Below are positions 8,274-16,619 of a stretch of DNA of 64,000 nucleotides, piece by piece. The DNA comes from Lachnospiraceae bacterium (GTDB lineage: Bacteria > Bacillota > Clostridia > Lachnospirales > Lachnospiraceae): assembly GCA_025758065.1 (NCBI GenBank), contig CP107199.1, positions 372,001 to 436,000 on the forward strand. The letters run 5' to 3'. Under the pieces are notes generated by a model. It saw only the letters and a program-made list of their open reading frames with translations. It did no database searches and had not been told where the DNA came from. The position numbers and the translations under genes are program-made. Each line of letters starts with the position of its first letter. Position 1 is the stretch's first letter.

Positions 8274-9722
8274 TCAAAAAAGTCTGCTGGTGATCCCGTA
8301 CTCCTGTGGCTCTAACAGTACGGAAAAACTTCCGTCTTTTACGATCCCGATATGGTCTGATATATATACGCAATCTGTAAGATAGCCGGTCAAAAGCAGA
8401 ATAGATACTCCTGCTGCCTTCAGTTCCTGCATCCGTTTTAAAATATAGGTACGGCAATGCATATCCCCATAAGCAAAAGGCTTTTTTACCACCAGGATCT
8501 TAGGATGGAACAGGCTTATTTTATTATAGATCAGCCCATATTTTTCCTTTAAAGAAAGGGAAGCAATATATTTTGTGTCAATAACATCTCCTGCTTCCCC
8601 ATAATATTCACTGCGCACACTGTTAATATATGACTGCTTTAAAATGCTTTTCTTTAATTTACGGTCCAGTAAAAAGGTAAGGTTTTCCAGATAGGACATT
8701 TCCGAAAAAAGGAAAGACTGCGCTGGATTATCATCTAAAACGATCATTCCCCGGTCCAGGCTGCTTTTTACTTTTTTTTCCATTTTTTTGTGTGAGCAGA
8801 AAATATCTCCCTCATAGTCCACGTATTCCCCTGCAAGGATCCCGGTCAGCCGGTCCATGATCTGGTCATCTGAATCCAAAAGCGTAATGCATTCCCCAGG
8901 CTTAATTCCCAGACTCAGGTTATGTATGTCCCCATCTGTAATGTTTTTTAGCTCCAGCATATATCCCTGATCCACTTTCGGCTTAAATACTGTATTTTCT
9001 TTAAAATAATAAATATAGGGAGCTATAGCCTCTTCCCTGAATTCCTCTGGTTCAAATAATTTTTTTATCCTTCCTCTGGAAAACAGGGCGATCCTGTCGC
9101 AGATCTTAAACATGATCCAGTGATGATAGCAGAAATACAGCGTAGAGATCCCCATGCTCTGCATTTTTCTTAAAAGCTGGTGAAACTGCGGGAAATCTGC
9201 CTGACCGATCAGTTTTTCCGGATACAGCACCACTAAAAGCTTGCTTCCCATTAAATAGGCCTTGGCGATCTCCACCATGATCCGCTCCATGGTAGTAAGC
9301 CTTTCCACCCTTTTATTCAGATCCAGATCCATGGAAAGCTGTTTTAAGACTCTGTCTGCCTGTTCTCTTAAAACCCATTCATTGATCACCTGTTTCTTAA
9401 ATCCTGGGCGCATAACAAACAGGTTATCCGTTATAGACAGATTATTGATCAGAGAGCTTTTCTGGTCGATCTGGTAAATACGGTTAGATGTTTCCTCCTG
9501 ATTTAAATAACTGTTTACCAGTTTGCCACCCATATACACTCTTCCTGCATCAATAGGATGGTTCTTTGCCGTCAGTTCGATCAGTTCTTTGATCCCCCGG
9601 TCATTGACAGAAAGCAACCCTACGATCTCACCTGCAGTCATATAAAAACTGAAATTATCCAAATAAACAACCCCGTCTTTTTTGCAGGTCACATTTTCAA
9701 AACGAAGTATTTCCTGTTTCAT
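8274..9722 (-). CDS. Catalytically dead tandem ABC protein (RbsA-like pseudo-ATPase)
   Basis: This intact 482-residue reading frame aligns end to end with RbsA-type double ATPases but lacks their catalytic residues. In the first half, Walker A is replaced by SVNDRGIKE (38-46), the signature region by LTTMERIMVEIAKA (142-155), Walker B by KLLVVLYPEKL (161-171), and the switch-histidine region by YFCYHHWIMF. The second half is equally degenerate (LLDSDDQIMDRL 281-292; LSLKEKYGLI 389-398; ILVVKKPFAYGD 409-420). The surrounding fold-defining segments are kept. It is encoded between the histidine kinase gene (33 bp gap) and the epimerase. ATP hydrolysis is very unlikely. I infer a regulatory role, for example reporting transporter state to the kinase. 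It is not a decayed pseudogene: the frame is open and the length is normal. Confidence 0.8.
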   Translation of the reverse strand: MKQEILRFENVTCKKDGVVYLDNFSFYMTAGEIVGLLSVNDRGIKELIELTAKNHPIDAGRVYMGGKLVNSYLNQEETSNRIYQIDQKSSLINNLSITDNLFVMRPGFKKQVINEWVLREQADRVLKQLSMDLDLNKRVERLTTMERIMVEIAKAYLMGSKLLVVLYPEKLIGQADFPQFHQLLRKMQSMGISTLYFCYHHWIMFKICDRIALFSRGRIKKLFEPEEFREEAIAPYIYYFKENTVFKPKVDQGYMLELKNITDGDIHNLSLGIKPGECITLLDSDDQIMDRLTGILAGEYVDYEGDIFCSHKKMEKKVKSSLDRGMIVLDDNPAQSFLFSEMSYLENLTFLLDRKLKKSILKQSYINSVRSEYYGEAGDVIDTKYIASLSLKEKYGLIYNKISLFHPKILVVKKPFAYGDMHCRTYILKRMQELKAAGVSILLLTGYLTDCVYISDHIGIVKDGSFSVLLEPQEYGITSRLF

Positions 9723-9755
9723 AGCTGCCTCCTGTTTATCAGCATGTTCGTTACA

Positions 9756-10766
9756 TCAATTCCTTACGACCGGAAGTGTGATCTCCACATCCGTTCCCAC
9801 ATCTGGCTGGCTGTAGATATAAATGCCATATTCTTCCCCAAACAAAAGCTTAATACGGTTATTTACATTTTTAACTGCAATTCCGCCTTTTTTACCGGTT
9901 TCCCCGTTGTTTTCCTCCTCCAGTCTCAGTGCTCTCAGCTGTTCATTCATAATCTTCACCTGACCTTTTTCAATGCCTACACCATCATCTGAGATCATAA
10001 TGATCAGATGGCTGTCTGTCACAGTGACCTTAATATCTAGATGACCTGTTCCAATCTTGCGTTCCAGTCCATGATAAATGGAATTTTCCACGATCGGCTG
10101 CAAAGTCAGCTTGGGAAGCTGGCACATAAGCGCTTCCTCTTCATCCTCACAGTCATAGCGGATCCTCAGATCCAGCTTACTGCCAAAACGAAACTGTTGG
10201 ATATAATAATAATTTTCCACATTTGCCAGTTCTTCTTCCAATGTGACCAGGTTATTTACCTGGGAAATGGTATAACGGAAGTAAGTTGCCAGTGCCTCCG
10301 TCATCTCCGCAATGGAATCCACCCCTGCGATCAGCGCCTCTGCCCGGATGCCTTCCAGAGTATTATAAAGAAAATGGGGATTGATCTGATTCTGTAATGC
10401 CAGATATTCCGATTTTTTCTTAGATACAGTGATCAGCTCGCTTTTGTCTAACAGGGCATAAAAACGACGCAGCATATTCTGCTCTTCCTCATTTAAAAGA
10501 TAAGGCATATGGTAAATATCCTCATAACTGTCCCCTCTGGCAAAAGCCGCCTTTATCCGGCTGTTCACTTTTAAAGGCCGGTAGATCAGCTGATAAGCGG
10601 CATAAAGCAGGATAACATAAAGCACTCCTAAAAACAAAATAAACCACTTCATTTTCTCCGTCTTCCAATCCTGAAGGAACAGGATAAACAACAGACTGAT
10701 ATGAAAAATCAAAAAAATCGCTGCGCCCCAACGTATACGGTCAAAAAGATAACTTTCTTTATTCAT
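9756..10766 (-). CDS. YesM-type sensor histidine kinase with minimal sensor
   Basis: This 336-residue membrane kinase has two transmembrane segments at about 14-32 and 41-61, separated by only about eight residues, so it has essentially no extracellular sensor domain. The HisKA_7TM/YesM-type phosphoacceptor is His131 in QNQINPHFLYNTLEGI, followed by an ATPase domain with the N-box LQPIVENSIYHG and G-box SDDGVGI. The ATG at 10766 overlaps the response-regulator stop codon (ATGA), and AGGAAG lies upstream, so the longer frame start at 10820 is rejected. It should phosphorylate the adjacent regulator. Lack of a sensor suggests it receives its signal from a membrane or cytoplasmic partner. Confidence 0.9.
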   Translation of the reverse strand: MNKESYLFDRIRWGAAIFLIFHISLLFILFLQDWKTEKMKWFILFLGVLYVILLYAAYQLIYRPLKVNSRIKAAFARGDSYEDIYHMPYLLNEEEQNMLRRFYALLDKSELITVSKKKSEYLALQNQINPHFLYNTLEGIRAEALIAGVDSIAEMTEALATYFRYTISQVNNLVTLEEELANVENYYYIQQFRFGSKLDLRIRYDCEDEEEALMCQLPKLTLQPIVENSIYHGLERKIGTGHLDIKVTVTDSHLIIMISDDGVGIEKGQVKIMNEQLRALRLEEENNGETGKKGGIAVKNVNNRIKLLFGEEYGIYIYSQPDVGTDVEITLPVVRN

Positions 10767-12382
10767 GAATAGATCTTCCTGTACTCTCCCGGCTTCAGTC
10801 CGGTATATTTTATAAAACATTTCGTGAAATATTTCACATCTGCATAGCCTACCTTTTCACAGATCACATTCATTCCCTCATTTCCGGAAACCAGCAGTTT
10901 TTTCGCTGCATCCATACGCACTGACTGCAAAAATTCCAGAAAAGTTACCCCTGTTTCTTTCTTAAAAAGCGTGCTGAAATATCCAGGAGCAAAGCCAGCC
11001 ATCTCACTTACTTCTTCTAAGGTAAGCGAACGGCTGTAATTTTCTTCTATGTACTGCTTTGCCTGCCGTATGGGCCGGTTATCTTCTGCCTTCTTCGCTT
11101 CAGAAGCTTTTTGCAGAGATCTTCCTATCGTCCCTCCTAAAAGGCGGAACAGTTCTTCTATATCTGCACATTCCCCTGCGTCTTTGCTGAATTCTTCCAC
11201 AAATTTAGCTTCACTGTCCACACGGATCCCCCTGCTCTTCATGCAAAACAAATAATGATTGCAGGCCTCCTTAGTCATCTGCAGGATCTCATAACCGGTG
11301 ATCCCCGGATAGTTCTTTAATACATCCCGCAAACCTTCAATAGTCCGCCTTGTCTCCACTACATTTAAAGCTTCGACTGCCCGTTCCATTTCCCTGTTAA
11401 AACGGTAAAATGCCTCACTGTTTATAAAATCAGAGTTTTTTCTCTGTTGTGCTTCATCCATTTCCAGCATCCGCCCGGTTCCTAAAAGAAGCCTCTGCTT
11501 TATCATAAATACAGCGTCCAGAAAAGACTTCCTGATACTGCCCGCTGTGTTTACCATGCTCCCCATTCCTATGGTAACACTCATTCCATTTAAGATACTT
11601 TCCTGGGCTTTCAGTTCATCCAGCATCTGGCGCACATTTCTCCGCACATTTTTACTCTCTTCTTCCCCGAAATTCAACAAAAGATAAAAGGTAGAGAACT
11701 CTGCATAAACTTCATGGTCAAAACATACCGGTTCCAGATACTGTAACGCCAGGCCTGCTGCCTTGTCTGCCAGGAAGGAAATACAGCTGTCATTGTGGTT
11801 TACATGGTCAAATTTGATGGCTGCAACCTGGAACACTCCCTCACGGAAATGGAAATGATACTGATTGTTCAGTTCTTTCAGGCTGATAATATTTTCCCGC
11901 TCCCGGTCTCCGTAGATCATACGGGAAATAAAACTGGTACGCAGCTTTCCTGCATCATTTTTTAAGGCAAGGCGGACTCTTTCTTCAAAATTTAACTGTT
12001 CATTTTTCTCCCTGTAAATATCTGCAATCTTTTGTAAGGTATCCCGTAATTCCTCTTTTTTAATAGGTTTTAAGAGATAATTTCTCACACCATAACGGAT
12101 CGCCGTCTGGGCATATTCAAAATGCCTGTATCCACTGATTATGATGATCTCTGTATCCGGCAGTTTTTCTTTTACTTTCCTGATCAGTTCCATCCCATCA
12201 ATTCCAGGCATCCGTATGTCTGTGATCAGAATCTCCGGTTTACAGATTTTTGCCTGCTCTAATGCCTCAATACCATTAGAAGCAGTTGCCGCTATTTTTA
12301 ACCCCATTTCTTCCCAGTTGATCAGCTTTATGATCAGCTGACAGATCTTTTCTTCATCATCTGCGATCAATACCTTCAGCAT
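10763..12382 (-). CDS. YesN-type response regulator with AraC DNA-binding domain
   Basis: This 539-residue protein has an N-terminal receiver domain (VLIADDEEKICQ; phosphoacceptor Asp in ILITDIRMPGIDG), a long middle region, and a C-terminal AraC-type double helix-turn-helix (LTLEEVSEMAGFAPGYFSTL ... VGYADVKYFTKCF). The ATG at 12382 is preceded by GAGGAGGAGAAC and is preferred over 12403. It is the first gene of the leftward sugar operon and most likely activates that operon in response to the neighbouring kinase. The operon promoter must lie in or beyond the 165 bp palindrome immediately upstream. Confidence 0.93.
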   Translation of the reverse strand: MLKVLIADDEEKICQLIIKLINWEEMGLKIAATASNGIEALEQAKICKPEILITDIRMPGIDGMELIRKVKEKLPDTEIIIISGYRHFEYAQTAIRYGVRNYLLKPIKKEELRDTLQKIADIYREKNEQLNFEERVRLALKNDAGKLRTSFISRMIYGDRERENIISLKELNNQYHFHFREGVFQVAAIKFDHVNHNDSCISFLADKAAGLALQYLEPVCFDHEVYAEFSTFYLLLNFGEEESKNVRRNVRQMLDELKAQESILNGMSVTIGMGSMVNTAGSIRKSFLDAVFMIKQRLLLGTGRMLEMDEAQQRKNSDFINSEAFYRFNREMERAVEALNVVETRRTIEGLRDVLKNYPGITGYEILQMTKEACNHYLFCMKSRGIRVDSEAKFVEEFSKDAGECADIEELFRLLGGTIGRSLQKASEAKKAEDNRPIRQAKQYIEENYSRSLTLEEVSEMAGFAPGYFSTLFKKETGVTFLEFLQSVRMDAAKKLLVSGNEGMNVICEKVGYADVKYFTKCFIKYTGLKPGEYRKIYS

Positions 12383-12411
12383 GTTCTCCTCCTCATTGCA
12401 CAAAACCTCTC

Positions 12412-12576
12412 CTGGTATATCGTTTCGTAAATAACTGTACTAATCGCATAGAATGCAGATTTAAGTGTGCAGATTTAAAAACGCAGGCGTAGTGGGCTAC
12501 GCTGAGGCTTTTAGACCTGTGCAATCAGATTCGCAGACAAGTAAGTAGTATAGTTATTTCAAAAACGATGTACCAG
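12412..12576. repeat. 165 bp palindromic element upstream of the response regulator
   Basis: Left end CTGGTATATCGTTT plus AAATAACTGTACTA matches the inverse of the right end (AACGATGTACCAG, TAGTATAGTTATTT) over about 30 bp. A central hairpin GCGTAG-tggg-CTACGC lies at 12487-12502. The order of paired steps (CAAGT, GCG, GATT, TGTGCA, centre AGGCG) resembles the elements at 2833 and 37633. No gene is visible in it. It fills most of the gap between the sugar operon and the decarboxylase terminator. Confidence 0.7.
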
Positions 12577-12637
12577 TATATCAGTGTATCATCTTCAATA
12601 GATTTACGCCAGAGGCAGAGGCAAAAAACTAATGAAA

Positions 12638-12670
12638 AAACGCGCCCCATAAAGGGACGCGTTTCATACT
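12638..12670 (-). terminator. Terminator of the decarboxylase operon
   Basis: On the minus strand AAACGCGTCCC-tttat-GGGGCGCGTTT is followed by TTTC. It sits 30 bp past the stop of the OadA-like gene and closes the operon. Confidence 0.8.
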
Positions 12671-12694
12671 TATCTTATTCCGGATAAGCCAAAA

Positions 12695-14107
12695 TTACAC
12701 TGGATAAGCCTTATTCTCTTTATCTGCTACAGCAGCATCTACTTTCTTCTGCTGGGCTTCTCTGTACTGAAAGAACTCCTTGGCAACATTTGGGAACAGA
12801 GCGTAGCTTAATACGTCCTCATCCTGCTGCTTCCACTGAGCACATTCCTTCTCAAACTGAGGCATCTGAGGTGCAATTAAATCTGCTGGTCTGCAGGTAA
12901 TTGGAGTCTCATCACCGATGATCTTTTTCTGTACTTCTGGATTAAATGGCTTAACAGTCTGACCAAATTCACCAAGCATGATCTTCTTGGATTCCTTTGG
13001 AACCATCTTGTAGCGCTCACCCATTAATACGTTAAGAACTGCCTGGGTACCAACGATCTGGGAAGAAGGTGTAACCAGAGGCGGCTCTCCAAAGTCTTTA
13101 CGTACTCTCGGGATCTCCTCCAGAACCTGCTGGTACTTGTCCTCCTGTCCAGCTTCCTTTAACTGGCTAACCAGGTTGGAAAGCATACCGCCAGGTACCT
13201 GATACTGCAGAGTCTTGATATTTACGCCTAATACCTTTGGATTTAACAGTCCGGTCTTTAATGCTTCCTCGCGGATCGGCTGGAAGTGAGCAGCGATCTC
13301 GCCTAAAAGCTTCTGATCGTATCCTGTATCGTATGGAGTACCGCGGAAGGTCTCTACCATAACTTCAGTTGCTGGCTGGCTGGTACCAAGTGCCAGTGGA
13401 GACATTGCACAGTCAATGATATCACAGCCTGCTTCTACAGCCTTCATATAGGTCATGGAAGCAACACCGGAAGTATAGTGGGTGTGCAGGTCGATCGGAA
13501 GTGTGGTTCCTTCCTTCAGGGCCTTAACTAACTCAGTAGCCTTGTATGGAGTCAACAGACCTGCCATATCCTTGATACACAGGGAATCAGCTCCCATGTC
13601 TTCAATTCTCTTAGCAATGTCTCTCCAGTAATCCAGAGTATAAGCATCACCTAAGGTGTAGCACAGTGCGATCTGAGCATGTCCTTTTTCCTTCTTTGTT
13701 GCCTTTACAGCAGTCTCCAGGTTACGGATATCGTTTAAGCAGTCGAAAATACGAATGATATCAATACCATTTGCAATAGACTTCTGCACGAAATACTCAA
13801 CTACATCATCTGCGTAGTGGTTGTATCCCAGAATATTCTGTCCACGGAACAGCATCTGCAGCTTTGTATTCTTAAAGCCGTCTCTTAACTTTCTTAAACG
13901 CTCCCATGGATCTTCTTTTAAGAAACGCAGGCAGGCATCAAATGTAGCGCCTCCCCAGCACTCTACTGCGTGGTAGCCAACTTTATCCATCTTGTCTACG
14001 ATCGGCAGCATCTGCTCTGTAGTCATTCTGGTAGCAAGTAAAGACTGATGAGCGTCACGAAGGACGGTTTCCACGATCTTTACTGGCTTCTTCTCTATCT
14101 CTGCCAT
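12695..14107 (-). CDS. oadA: Oxaloacetate decarboxylase alpha / pyruvate carboxylase B-type carboxyltransferase
   Basis: This 470-residue protein has a DRE-TIM-barrel carboxyltransferase domain (ETVLRDAHQSLLATRM, metal-binding DLHTHYTSG, carboxylated lysine region SLCIKDMAGLL) followed by the conserved carboxylase domain. It ends without the C-terminal biotinyl domain found in many OadA proteins; the biotin carrier is a separate gene in the same operon. It would transfer the carboxyl group of oxaloacetate to biotin, releasing pyruvate. GGAGGATTTAAACT precedes the ATG. It is the last gene of a five-gene operon. Its substrate could come from the tartrate dehydratase encoded at 34365-35890, although that is inference. 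Confidence 0.88.
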   Translation of the reverse strand: MAEIEKKPVKIVETVLRDAHQSLLATRMTTEQMLPIVDKMDKVGYHAVECWGGATFDACLRFLKEDPWERLRKLRDGFKNTKLQMLFRGQNILGYNHYADDVVEYFVQKSIANGIDIIRIFDCLNDIRNLETAVKATKKEKGHAQIALCYTLGDAYTLDYWRDIAKRIEDMGADSLCIKDMAGLLTPYKATELVKALKEGTTLPIDLHTHYTSGVASMTYMKAVEAGCDIIDCAMSPLALGTSQPATEVMVETFRGTPYDTGYDQKLLGEIAAHFQPIREEALKTGLLNPKVLGVNIKTLQYQVPGGMLSNLVSQLKEAGQEDKYQQVLEEIPRVRKDFGEPPLVTPSSQIVGTQAVLNVLMGERYKMVPKESKKIMLGEFGQTVKPFNPEVQKKIIGDETPITCRPADLIAPQMPQFEKECAQWKQQDEDVLSYALFPNVAKEFFQYREAQQKKVDAAVADKENKAYPV

Positions 14108-14171
14108 AGTTTAAATCCTCCTTATAGGCACCCGGTCTGCAAACAGCACCGGGTGCAGTAAATGTTGGTTT

Positions 14172-15317
14172 TTATACACCGAAAATTGCCATAAAGGTAC
14201 CGGCTGCTACTGCAGTACCGATAACACCTGCAACGTTTGGTCCCATTGCATGCATCAGCAGGAAGTTGGTAGGATCATATTCAGCACCAACCTTCTGGGA
14301 TACACGGGCTGCCATAGGAACTGCGGATACACCTGCAGAACCGATCAGTGGGTTGATCTTTCCGCCAGTTACCTTGCATAAGATCTTTCCTAAGAGAACA
14401 CCTCCGATGGTTCCCACACAGAATGCTATCAGACCTAAAATAACGATCTTGATAGTAGTTGCATTTAAGAATGCCTCTGCACTGGTGGTTGCACCTACAG
14501 AAGTACCAAGCAGGATAACAACGATGTACATCATTGCATTAGAAGCAGTCTCCTGAAGCTGTTTTACAACACCGCACTCACGGAACAGGTTACCTAACAT
14601 CAGCATACCTACTAACGGAGCAGTAGATGGCAGGATCAGGCACACAACGATAGTAACGATGATCGGGAATAAGATCTTCTCCAGCTTGGATACAGAACGA
14701 AGCTGGGACATTTTGATCTTACGCTCCTTATCAGTAGTAAGAAGCTTCATAAATGGCGGCTGGATGATCGGAACCAGAGCCATATAAGAGTAAGCTGCAA
14801 CAGCGATCGGTCCCATGATCTGGGTCTGTCCTAACTCACTGCAAAGGAACAGGGAAGTAGGGCCGTCTGCACCACCGATAATGGAGATACAAGCTGCTTC
14901 CTTTCCTGAGAATCCTAATAAGATTGCGAAGAAATATGCAGAGTAAATACCTAACTGAGCTGCAGCACCCATTAAAAAGCTGATTGGGTTTGCGATCAGC
15001 GGACCGAAGTCTGTCATTGCACCTACACCCATGAAAATCAGAGATGGAAGGATACTCCACTCATCCAGAGTGAAGAAGTAATACAGCAGACCGCCTACGC
15101 CGTTTGAAGTCTGCTCCGGAGAATACATGATATCCGGATAAATATTTACAAGCAGCATACCAAATGCGATCGGAATTAACAGCAGCGGCTCAAATCCCTT
15201 AGCAATAGCCAGGTATAAGAAGACCAGCGCCACACCGATCATAATGTAGTTTCCTGCTGACAGATGGAAAAACGCCATCTGGCCAAGCAGGTTTGATACC
15301 AAATTGCCAAAATCCAT
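14172..15317 (-). CDS. oadB: Na+-pumping decarboxylase beta subunit
   Basis: This 381-residue membrane protein is of the OadB/MmdB/GcdB family. It decarboxylates carboxybiotin while exporting sodium. Conserved stretches include FMGVGAMTDFGPLIANP, IIGGADGPTSLF and PLIGSAGVSAVPMAARV, and there are about nine to eleven hydrophobic helices. The start has GGAGGTAACATT upstream. It is encoded between the biotin carrier and the OadA-like gene and would be the common energy-coupling subunit for whichever carboxyltransferase loads the biotin. Confidence 0.93.
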   Translation of the reverse strand: MDFGNLVSNLLGQMAFFHLSAGNYIMIGVALVFLYLAIAKGFEPLLLIPIAFGMLLVNIYPDIMYSPEQTSNGVGGLLYYFFTLDEWSILPSLIFMGVGAMTDFGPLIANPISFLMGAAAQLGIYSAYFFAILLGFSGKEAACISIIGGADGPTSLFLCSELGQTQIMGPIAVAAYSYMALVPIIQPPFMKLLTTDKERKIKMSQLRSVSKLEKILFPIIVTIVVCLILPSTAPLVGMLMLGNLFRECGVVKQLQETASNAMMYIVVILLGTSVGATTSAEAFLNATTIKIVILGLIAFCVGTIGGVLLGKILCKVTGGKINPLIGSAGVSAVPMAARVSQKVGAEYDPTNFLLMHAMGPNVAGVIGTAVAAGTFMAIFGV

Positions 15318-15367
15318 AATGTTACCTCCATAATGGAATCCCTAAATCAGGGGATCCATCTTGTTGA

Positions 15368-15730
15368 CTAGTTCAGAGTAGCTAAAACAGCGCCAGACTC
15401 AACTGCATCGCCGTTTGCTACATTAATGCTGGCAATTGTACCATCTTCCGGAGCAACGATATCGTTCTCCATCTTCATAGCTTCCAGAACCAGGACAACT
15501 TCGCCCTTCTTTACTGCCTGTCCTACAGAAGCCTTAACTGCTACTACCTTACCTGGCATTGGAGCGGTAACCTGAACGGAACCTGCAGCGCCTGCTGGAG
15601 CTGCTGCCGGTGCAGGTGCTGCTGCCGGAGCTGCTGGAGCTGCTGCTACTGGTGCGCCAGCTGCTGCTGCGCCCTCTTCAACGGTTACTGCATATGCTTT
15701 TCCATTTACTGTAATGGTATATGTCTTCAT
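15368..15730 (-). CDS. Biotin carboxyl carrier subunit of the decarboxylase
   Basis: This is a 120-residue biotinyl protein. It has a short N-terminal beta segment (MKTYTITVNGKAYAVTVEEG), an Ala/Pro linker of about 30 residues, and a biotinyl domain with the biotinylated lysine in EAMKMEND. It carries CO2 between the carboxyltransferase and the beta pump. It has a GGAGGAATC ribosome binding site and lies 50 bp before oadB. One carrier for two different carboxyltransferases in the same operon is notable. Confidence 0.93.
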   Translation of the reverse strand: MKTYTITVNGKAYAVTVEEGAAAAGAPVAAAPAAPAAAPAPAAAPAGAAGSVQVTAPMPGKVVAVKASVGQAVKKGEVVLVLEAMKMENDIVAPEDGTIASINVANGDAVESGAVLATLN

Positions 15731-15792
15731 AGTTTGATTCCTCCTACTTGTTGTATAAACACACCGGTTTTCTTAACCTCAATGTGCAGTGA

Positions 15793-16608
15793 TTATCTTC
15801 CCAGACCTACACGGCGGATAGAACGTACTACCAGACCGTTAGATGTAGCGCTGCCTTCATATGCTGCGATGGCAGCAGTCATAACAGCTACTAATTCTGC
15901 ATCATCAGAAAGATCAGGACCTGTTACTGCAGGTGCTGCTGCTGGCTTAACAGCCGGTACAGGTGCTGCCTTTAGAGCAGGTGCTGCTGCTTTCTTCTTT
16001 CCTTCTTCCCATGCATGGATGTATTTGAAGCATGAGATCAGGATACTGATGAAGATCAAAACAAGGAATACTGTGCCGATACCAATAATTGTATATACAG
16101 TAGCGGTCTTTAACAGGGTGCCCATAGAAGTATCTTCTGCAACACCTGCGGACATATCTGTAAACTCAGCCTGGATCTGCTGGGTAGCCATATTGATATT
16201 CATCACATATTTCTTGGTTCCCTCTGTAAAATCAACCGGGATCATAACGGTATAGCTACCGTCTGCCAGAAGAACTACAGAACCTTCATCCATATTTACA
16301 TTCTTTAATTCGCCCATGTCCTCGCGAACTTCCAGCTGAGCCTCATAAATAGCTGCTGTAGTCGCATCGCCTGTTGACTCTGCCAGAGTTTTCTGAACGA
16401 TCAGCTGATCCTTTGGTACGCCTAAAGTCTGTGCTGCAGACAGCATAATGGACTGAGCCATTGAATCATCTACAGGAGTTCCGTCCATGCTGATGGTGGA
16501 ATCAGTCTCTGCTGTATCCTGGTTAGAGGAGCAGCCAGAAAGGCTTACCAGGCAGGCGGACAGAAGAACTGCTGCTGCCATTCTCTTTACAAATCGTCTC
16601 ATATACAT
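15793..16608 (-). CDS. Lipoprotein-type OadG/MmdD (gamma/delta) subunit
   Basis: This 271-residue protein starts with a lipoprotein signal (VSLSGC). An extracellular domain of about 135 residues follows, then one transmembrane helix near 170-192 (YTIIGIGTVFLVLIFISILI), an Ala/Pro linker and a conserved C-terminal cytoplasmic segment (AELVAVMTAAIAAYEG, then GLVVRSIRR). The helix and C-terminus match the OadG/MmdD family, whose members assemble the decarboxylase complex. Those members are usually only 80-120 residues, so the extracellular lipoprotein extension is unusual. The gene lies 11 bp after the MmdA-like gene. ATG at 16602 has better spacing from GAGAGGTG and may be the real start. Confidence 0.8.
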   Translation of the reverse strand: MYMRRFVKRMAAAVLLSACLVSLSGCSSNQDTAETDSTISMDGTPVDDSMAQSIMLSAAQTLGVPKDQLIVQKTLAESTGDATTAAIYEAQLEVREDMGELKNVNMDEGSVVLLADGSYTVMIPVDFTEGTKKYVMNINMATQQIQAEFTDMSAGVAEDTSMGTLLKTATVYTIIGIGTVFLVLIFISILISCFKYIHAWEEGKKKAAAPALKAAPVPAVKPAAAPAVTGPDLSDDAELVAVMTAAIAAYEGSATSNGLVVRSIRRVGLGR

Positions 16609-16619
16609 GTCACCTCTCT

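Noticed and set aside
8274..9722. Ordinary active sugar ABC ATPase
   Set aside because: Neither half keeps a Walker A lysine, Walker B Asp-Glu or a signature motif.
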